A DNA stretch of 5,259 nt from NCBI GenBank assembly GCA_947505565.1, contig CANNLB010000274.1, positions 1 through 5,259 of the forward strand, in the 5' to 3' direction. The DNA comes from Acidobacteriota bacterium (GTDB lineage: Bacteria; Acidobacteriota; Terriglobia; Bryobacterales; Bryobacteraceae). How positions within the stretch are numbered: position 1 is the stretch's first letter; each line of letters opens with the position of its first letter. The translations under genes and the position numbers were made by a program. The notes under the pieces were generated by a model. The model did not search any database, was not told where the DNA came from, and saw only the letters and a program-made list of their open reading frames with translations. Positions 1 to 5,259 of this stretch are shown here, piece by piece.

Positions 1-1065
1 CAGAAACTGGGGTACAGATCGCCGGCTCAAGCCAGGCGAGATTACTTTCAGCAGGCCGTCGCAGCCTAAACAAAGATGTGTCCAGAGAACCGGGTGCGCT
101 ACAATCGCGCAAGCCAGCAGCTTAAACTCCTGCGCCACCCCGGAGAGCTTTTGTCCACGAAACAAGCAAACCGGGACGGTCTCGGCCAAGATTGCTTGGA
201 TGGCCATGTGATATCGCTGGGTGAGTACGGTGGTCGCTGACCGCAGCAGACTCACCATTTCCTGGGGCGTGTAGTATTCGACGGGAACTTCGACCGACGG
301 CTGTTGCATCAACGCTCGCACGGCGGCCGCTGCGCCCGTGTCGTAGTGCTCGCTTAAACGGGTCTCGTTGTTTAAGAACGCAATCTGATATCCCCGCTCG
401 CTCGCGAGCTGGTCCAAGGCGGAGGCGATCGCCCGCTTTGGAGCTTGATCGGCAGAATCGGTATGGTGAACGACGTTTACCACGAGCAACGCCCGCCCGG
501 TGTCGATCCCCAGCTGGGCCCATTGTTCGGCGGCCCACTGGTCCGCATCGCGGTTCGGCGTAAAGAGCCAGGCGAGGTCAGCGGCTACGCGGATTCGTTC
601 CTCGGGGACACCGAGATCCAGAAGTGCCTCGCGGCAAGCGGAGGACCGGACCGTCCAGGAGCGTACCTTGCTGTAGTGCTTGGCAAAAAGACGGCGCGCC
701 CGCGGGGAATAGAGTCGATCAACGCCCACCGCGATCGCGTCCACCGGGAGCCCTTTGCTGGCAAAGGCGGTTAACGCGGGCCCGATGGTGCCCAAGGGGT
801 ACCCGAGCCCTTCCAATTCGGCGACCGGGGTATCGCCGACTAAAAGGCCAGCCACATCAGGAACGATCGAAGCGGAAGAGGTGACCTCAGAATACCGATG
901 CGGCTTGGGGTATTGTCCGCGGTATCGAGCGGCGTCCGGCAGAACAGGAACATCGAGCACAACTCCCGCGGGCAACAACTTCCAGAACTCCTGCGCCATC
1001 AGCTCATCGCCGATGTTGCCGGAGCCCACGCCGTTATTAATGTGGAAGTATCTAGCCCGCTTCAT
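1..1065 (-). CDS. Polysaccharide pyruvyl transferase family protein (partial, C-terminus beyond left edge)
   Basis: I translated the minus strand by hand from the ATG at 1065-1063 and found 355 codons without a stop up to base 1. The N-terminus has a glycine-rich GSGNIGDELM motif (residues 14-23), typical of the polysaccharide pyruvyl transferase family (CsaB/WcaK type, PF04230). Residues 282-299 carry TQRYHMAIQAILAE followed by TVPV, matching the family's conserved Arg-x-His segment (R284, H286), which lies in the C-terminal nucleotide-sugar-fold half. The family usually moves pyruvate from phosphoenolpyruvate to a sugar of an exopolysaccharide or cell-wall polymer as a ketal, but some members do other glycan chemistry. 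It lies 29 nt behind fcl in the same direction, so it is probably the third gene of the gmd-fcl operon. A purine-rich stretch, GGGGGAGAG, sits about 15 nt before the ATG, which is far for a ribosome binding site. Family is fairly sure; substrate is unknown. Confidence 0.8.
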   Translation of the reverse strand, partial: MKRARYFHINNGVGSGNIGDELMAQEFWKLLPAGVVLDVPVLPDAARYRGQYPKPHRYSEVTSSASIVPDVAGLLVGDTPVAELEGLGYPLGTIGPALTAFASKGLPVDAIAVGVDRLYSPRARRLFAKHYSKVRSWTVRSSACREALLDLGVPEERIRVAADLAWLFTPNRDADQWAAEQWAQLGIDTGRALLVVNVVHHTDSADQAPKRAIASALDQLASERGYQIAFLNNETRLSEHYDTGAAAAVRALMQQPSVEVPVEYYTPQEMVSLLRSATTVLTQRYHMAIQAILAETVPVCLFRGQKLSGVAQEFKLLACAIVAHPVLWTHLCLGCDGLLKVISPGLSRRSVPQFL

Positions 1066-1073
1066 GTGTGTAA

Positions 1074-1086
1074 GGAGAGGCTCTCC
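1074..1086. repeat. Short palindrome in the fcl to pyruvyl-transferase gap
   Basis: GGAGAGGCTCTCC is a perfect inverted repeat around one central base. As RNA it could fold as a 5-bp stem with a 3-nt loop. It covers the only purine-rich segment before the downstream start codon, so it might mask the ribosome binding site. It is short, and chance is a real alternative. Confidence 0.3.
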
Positions 1087-1094
1087 CCCAAAAG

Positions 1095-3103
<2,009 letters not shown>

Positions 3104-3145
3104 CAACATTGCGTAATACACATCGTAGCACTGCCTGCGTAGTGC

Positions 3146-3175
3146 TTGACAGGTAGATGGCAAGGGATGTACTAT
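3146..3175 (+). promoter_or_regulatory. Sigma70-like promoter of the arsR-family operon
   Basis: A perfect TTGACA (3146-3151) is followed after 18 nt by TACTAT (3170-3175), a good -35/-10 pair. Transcription would start near 3182, about 22 nt before the regulator's ATG. The inverted-repeat operator begins at the base after the -10, so a bound repressor would block RNA polymerase. Seen in sequence; activity is inferred. Confidence 0.65.
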
Positions 3176-3201
3176 AACAATTGAACAGTTGTGCAAGTGT
3201 T
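3176..3201 (+). promoter_or_regulatory. 12-2-12 inverted-repeat operator of ArsR/SmtB type
   Basis: The left half AACAATTGAACA (3176-3187) and right half TGTGCAAGTGTT (3190-3201) are separated by GT. Ten of the twelve positions are complementary. Zinc-responsive SmtB, ZiaR and CzrA repressors bind 12-2-12 repeats whose core resembles TGAACA and TGTTCA; the left half contains TGAACA. A second, perfect 8-bp pairing overlaps it: ATTGAACA (3180-3187) with TGTTCAAT (3198-3205). The site covers the expected transcription start and reaches almost to the ATG, so autorepression by the encoded ArsR-family protein is the natural reading. Confidence 0.75.
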
Positions 3202-3203
3202 CA

Positions 3204-3599
3204 ATGCCAAAAGCGATCGACCCATCCTGTGCCCCGCAAGACCACCTCTCCCGCCAGCAGACGGCGCTGGTGCAGCCGGGTGCGATTGAACGCGCCGCCG
3301 GCATCTTCCGGGCCATGGGAGACGGGCCACGGCTGCGCCTTTTGACGCTGTTGGGCCAAGGTGAAGCATGTGTGACAGAGATGGCGACCGCCGAAGGCGA
3401 AGACCTGTCGACGATCTCACAACGGCTCCGCGTCCTCCGCAACGAGGGGTTGGTCTCGCGGCGCCGCAACGGCAAACACATCCTTTATGGTCTGGCTGAT
3501 CAGCACGTTGTCGACCTTCTTTTCAACGCTCTTGCGCACGCCAGCGAAGGACCACCGGACTTATCCCGATTCCGGTCTCTAACTATAAGTAAGGATTAG
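3204..3599 (+). CDS. ArsR/SmtB-family metal-sensing transcriptional repressor, zinc type
   Basis: This is a 131-residue winged-helix regulator. The core runs from about residue 25 ([19 protein letters not shown]) through the recognition helix region [21 protein letters not shown] (68-88) and the beta wing NGKHILYGL (89-97). The last helix carries D99, H101, H112 and E115, with exactly the spacing of the SmtB alpha5 zinc site (D104, H106, H117, E120). C56 and E59 in EACVTEMA, with C9 and H14 at the N-terminus, resemble the second SmtB site (alpha3N: C61, D64, C14, H18). Such proteins repress metal-handling genes and leave DNA when they bind zinc. ATG 3204 was chosen over an in-frame TTG at 3189 because the TTG lies inside the operator. 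There is no clear Shine-Dalgarno sequence. It is the first gene of a three-gene operon and probably represses itself. Family is certain; the metal is inferred from the ligands. Confidence 0.92.
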   Translation: MPKAIDPSCAPQDHLSRQQTALVQPGAIERAAGIFRAMGDGPRLRLLTLLGQGEACVTEMATAEGEDLSTISQRLRVLRNEGLVSRRRNGKHILYGLADQHVVDLLFNALAHASEGPPDLSRFRSLTISKD

Positions 3600-3605
3600 C
3601 CCACT

Positions 3606-3953
3606 ATGTCTGAATGTAATACTCATCCCAGTCACGATCATCAGCACGCACCCGGTTGCGGTCATACCGCCGTCCAACACGACGATCACGTCGATTACCT
3701 TCACGATGGTCATCTTCATCATCTCCACGACGGCCATGTTGATGAGCATGTCATCGCCTTCTCTCCAGCGAATCCCGCGGTCTGCACCCCGGACCACGAG
3801 TGCGGTGCTCACGACAGCGCCCATGTCCATGGCGCCAACTGCGGCCACGAACCGGTCCCACACGGCGATCATGTCGACTATCTCGTCGACGGTCATCTTC
3901 ACCATCCGCACGATGGCCATTGCGACGACCACGGTGCAATGGCGATAGTTTGA
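3606..3953 (+). CDS. Histidine-rich metal-binding protein with two tandem repeats
   Basis: This 115-residue protein contains 27 histidines and 6 cysteines plus many aspartates. It has no signal peptide or membrane segment, so it should be cytosolic. Two 31-residue repeats (residues 18-48 and 79-109) agree at 23 positions. Each starts CGH and contains HVDYL, DGHLHH and HDGH. Between them lies a Cys/His linker (C60, H64, C66, H69, H73, H75). The ATG has AAGGA (3591-3595) 10 nt upstream, and the gene starts 6 nt after the ArsR-family gene. Zinc (or Ni, Co, Cu) binding follows from composition. A role as zinc store, buffer or chaperone is inferred from its place between two metalloregulators. I recall similar HVDYLHDGHLHH-type proteins beside such regulators but know of no assigned function. 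It is not an HypB or SlyD type protein, since no GTPase or isomerase domain is present. Confidence 0.85.
   Translation: MSECNTHPSHDHQHAPGCGHTAVQHDDHVDYLHDGHLHHLHDGHVDEHVIAFSPANPAVCTPDHECGAHDSAHVHGANCGHEPVPHGDHVDYLVDGHLHHPHDGHCDDHGAMAIV
3657..3932 (+). repeat. Two copies of a 93-bp coding repeat in the His-rich gene
   Basis: The copies are at 3657-3749 and 3840-3932, each encoding 31 residues, with a 90-bp spacer. The proteins match at 23 of 31 positions, and all differences are substitutions without indels. The histidine pattern is almost fully kept: only one His (residue 33) is replaced, by Val (94). This points to internal duplication kept under selection for metal ligands. Confidence 0.8.
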
Positions 3954-3961
3954 GATCGGTA

Positions 3962-4351
3962 ATGCCCTCTCCAGATCCCTCCCAGAACCGCAATACCCGT
4001 CAGCGTCGGGCGATCCGCGAAGCGTTTGCCTTGGCGGATCGCCCTTTAAACCCGAACGAAGTATTAGAGCTTGCCGCCACCGAGGAGCAGGGCGTCGGCA
4101 TTGCCACCGTATACCGCAACATCAAGGCGCTCGTCGAGGAGGGCTGGCTCACGACGGTCGAACTGCCCGGAGAATCAGCCCGCTACGAACTTGCCGGAAA
4201 GGCCCACCACCATCATTTCCACTGCAAAGGCTGTGGCAAAGTGTACGAGTTGGCCGGTTGTCTCACTGGCTTTAAGGCGCTGGCCCCGCCCGGCTTCCAG
4301 GTCACCGGCCATGAGGTCCTACTGTACGGTACGTGTCAAACGTGTTCCTGA
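3962..4351 (+). CDS. Fur-family transcriptional regulator, Zur-like by context
   Basis: This 129-residue Fur-family repressor has an N-terminal winged helix (TRQRRAIREAF, 12-22; recognition helix around GIATVYRNIKALVEEGWL, 46-63) and a C-terminal metal-binding dimerisation domain. HHHHFHCKGCGKVYEL (82-97) matches the Fur HHDHLICLDCGKV segment. C88/C91 together with C125/C128 form the usual structural Cys4 zinc site. Regulatory-site residues E76, H83 and H85 align with Glu81, His88 and His90 of E. coli Fur, but the His33 position is a proline (P28), so the sensing site differs from classical Fur. The metal cannot be read from sequence; the zinc-type neighbours favour Zur. The ATG lies 8 nt after the stop of the His-rich gene with a weak GAGA upstream. 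An in-frame TTG at 3950 overlapping that stop codon is an alternative start, so translation is probably coupled. Confidence 0.9.
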   Translation: MPSPDPSQNRNTRQRRAIREAFALADRPLNPNEVLELAATEEQGVGIATVYRNIKALVEEGWLTTVELPGESARYELAGKAHHHHFHCKGCGKVYELAGCLTGFKALAPPGFQVTGHEVLLYGTCQTCS

Positions 4352-4419
4352 TCGGCTCGATATTCTTTTAAATCTCTAGTCGCTCCTCAGGTTTCTGTCA
4401 GATTGTGGAGAAACGAAGG

Positions 4420-4860
4420 ATGAAAGTAGCGATTGCCAAGCTTGTAGCCGTGTCCCTACTGCTTGGCGGATTGACCTTTGGTCAAGTCCCGAGCGCTCGG
4501 GTTCGCGTTTACCGTGCCAATCCCAATGCCCCCGTCGGCCAGCGGATTTTTGAGGTATTTGTCGACGGAACCCAGACCAAGGTCGCAGAAGTGAACGCCA
4601 GCCTCGCTGGTGGAGCCAGCTTTACCGTTGCAGCCGCCGGATTTGCCGGGACGAAAACACCCGGTCTTCGCCATCTTCTACTCCAGGACATCCTGCCGCA
4701 GCACATGGCTTCCGGCTACATCCGGGTTTTCCAAGCCCCCGCAGTTGATGCGTACGTCGGAGCGCCCGACCACGGGCCGCGGACTCGCACCGCAGCCCTG
4801 ACAAACGCCTTATCGGCCTCAACTCCGGATATTTGGCCGAGTCGGCCCATACCAGGTTGA
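4420..4860 (+). CDS. Secreted DUF4397-like protein, N-terminal part, probably frameshifted
   Basis: The ATG at 4420 has GGAG (4407-4410) 9 nt upstream. The first 22 residues form a signal peptide: Lys, a hydrophobic run AIAKLVAVSLLLGGLTFG, and probable cleavage near FGQ-VP. The mature part begins with RVRVYRANPNAP followed by FEVFVDG, which resembles the opening of DUF4397 domains (small secreted beta-rich domains of unknown function). SGYIRVFQAPAVDAYV further on resembles the start of a second such domain. The last 25 residues or so in this frame (after about 4790) no longer look like the family, whereas another frame does. The 146-residue ORF is therefore probably the front of a broken gene, or one with a sequencing error. 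The GTG at 4405 is an alternative start but would place charged residues before the signal peptide. Confidence 0.55.
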   Translation: MKVAIAKLVAVSLLLGGLTFGQVPSARVRVYRANPNAPVGQRIFEVFVDGTQTKVAEVNASLAGGASFTVAAAGFAGTKTPGLRHLLLQDILPQHMASGYIRVFQAPAVDAYVGAPDHGPRTRTAALTNALSASTPDIWPSRPIPG

Positions 4861-5023
4861 TGGGTCGATGGCACGGGTCACCCCGACCGGGACGCGGACG
4901 ATCGCGATCCAGCCCGGTCGCCTCTCGAAGCCCCTGGGTAGTGCTTTCACGGTCATCGCGGTCGACAACCCCGCTGGTGGAACCACTACCCCGTTCGACT
5001 TCCTCATGCTTCAAGACCGATAG
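4802..5023 (+). pseudogene. Out-of-frame C-terminal remainder of the DUF4397-like gene
   Basis: Frame 2 is open from 4802 to a TAG at 5021-5023. It encodes a convincing domain end: FGRVGPYQVDG, then ARVTPTGTRTIAI, then SAFTVIAVDNPAGG and PFDFLMLQDR. This matches the second half of DUF4397 domains, where a Gly-Pro-Tyr strand is followed by alternating Thr/Val strands and an AVDN turn. It has no start codon of its own near its 5' end and no ribosome binding site. Most codons from about 4835 end in G or C, as in real genes here. It is best read as the tail of the gene starting at 4420, displaced by an indel between about 4790 and 4835; a further indel upstream is possible. Confidence 0.5.
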
Positions 5024-5029
5024 AAGATC

Positions 5030-5071
5030 AGGGAGTTTCCGCTACTTCTTCAGAAGCGCCGGAAACTCCTT
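5030..5071. terminator. Stem-loop at convergent 3' ends, possible bidirectional terminator
   Basis: GGAGTTTCCG (5032-5041) pairs perfectly with CGGAAACTCC (5060-5069), extendable by a G-T and an A-T pair. The 18-nt loop holds a small inner CTTCT/AGAAG repeat. It sits between two convergent genes, 8 nt after the plus-strand TAG, and covers the last six codons or so and the stop of msrA. No good T-run follows on either strand, so intrinsic termination is uncertain. It might instead protect the 3' end. Confidence 0.45.
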
Positions 5072-5259
5072 CTTCAGTTTTGCGACCTTGGGGGTCGAGT
5101 TTACGACGACGTATGGATGGGTTGGATGCAGTGTCACGAAATCCTGGTGATAGTCTTCGGCGGGAAAGAAAGCCTTTAGGGGAGAGATCTCGGTAACAAT
5201 CTTTCCGTTAAACAGTTTGGCCTGCTCCAACTGGCCGACGTAGCCGGTCACGATCTTCT
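5042..5259 (-). CDS. msrA: Peptide-methionine (S)-S-oxide reductase, C-terminal part (N-terminus beyond right edge)
   Basis: About 71 residues to the TAG at 5044-5042 are visible, and the frame stays open to the right edge. IVTEISPLKAFFPAEDYHQDF is the conserved MsrA segment (TEI or TEV, then F-P/Y-AEDYHQ), which helps shape the methionine sulfoxide pocket. HPYVVVNSTPKVAKLKKEFPALL is the usual tail of the longer MsrA subtype. The enzyme reduces methionine S-sulfoxide in oxidised proteins. The catalytic N-terminal GCFW cysteine lies outside the window. No cysteine is present in the visible tail, so any resolving cysteine must be elsewhere, or the enzyme is of the single-cysteine type. It is convergent with the DUF4397-like gene. 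Confidence 0.9.
   Translation of the reverse strand, partial: KIVTGYVGQLEQAKLFNGKIVTEISPLKAFFPAEDYHQDFVTLHPTHPYVVVNSTPKVAKLKKEFPALLKK

Noticed and set aside
3168..3179. TGTACTATAACA as a Fur/Zur-type box over the -10
   Set aside because: Only the outer TGT/ACA and a central TA are symmetric. It is too short and imperfect beside the much better ArsR-type operator.
3104..3481. Upstream extension of the gmd frame across the intergenic region and ArsR-family gene
   Set aside because: It crosses the operator and is antisense to a clear regulator. The family's N-terminus begins at MKRALITG.
3579..3932. Met/Val-rich minus-strand frame opposite the His-rich gene
   Set aside because: It is produced by the reverse complement of repeated CAT/CAC and GAT/GAC codons.
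4351..4378. ATCG-GCT-CGAT plus T-rich stretch as a terminator after the Fur-family gene
   Set aside because: A 4-bp stem with a 3-nt loop is too weak and the T-run is interrupted.
4833..5150. Ser/Arg-rich plus-strand frame of about 105 codons
   Set aside because: It overlaps the DUF4397-like tail in another frame and the msrA gene on the other strand. Composition is typical of a shadow.

Overview
This window looks like a piece of a moderately GC-rich bacterial chromosome. No rRNA, tRNA, CRISPR array or mobile element is visible. The organism cannot be fixed from 5 kb. A signal peptide ending in a Gly-Gln junction, a DUF4397-like secreted protein and the overall base composition would fit an Acidobacteriota (Solibacter/Bryobacter-like) or proteobacterial genome. 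This is a weak inference.

Left part (1-3103, minus strand): a sugar-nucleotide and polysaccharide operon read right to left. gmd (GDP-mannose 4,6-dehydratase) is followed after 32 nt by fcl (GDP-L-fucose synthase), and after 29 nt by a polysaccharide pyruvyl transferase-family gene that runs off the left edge. The first two enzymes convert GDP-D-mannose to GDP-L-fucose. The third probably modifies the glycan, or a lipid-linked precursor, that receives such sugars.

Middle part (3146-4351, plus strand): a compact metal-homeostasis operon, divergent from gmd. A sigma70-like promoter overlaps a near-perfect 12-2-12 inverted repeat typical of zinc-sensing ArsR/SmtB operators. Behind it lie an ArsR/SmtB-family repressor carrying the complete alpha5 zinc-ligand pattern, a 115-residue histidine-rich protein built from two 31-residue repeats (27 His, 6 Cys), and a Fur-family regulator (Zur-like by context). 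The spacing between genes is 6-8 nt. The likely logic is zinc sensing by two opposite-type sensors flanking a cytosolic metal-binding protein. This is the most interesting part of the window.

Right part (4420-5259): a secreted DUF4397-like gene on the plus strand that appears frameshifted. Its N-terminal part is in one frame and a clearly protein-like C-terminal part is in another. It converges on the C-terminal end of msrA (methionine sulfoxide reductase A, minus strand), which runs off the right edge. A 10-bp perfect stem-loop covers the convergent 3' ends.
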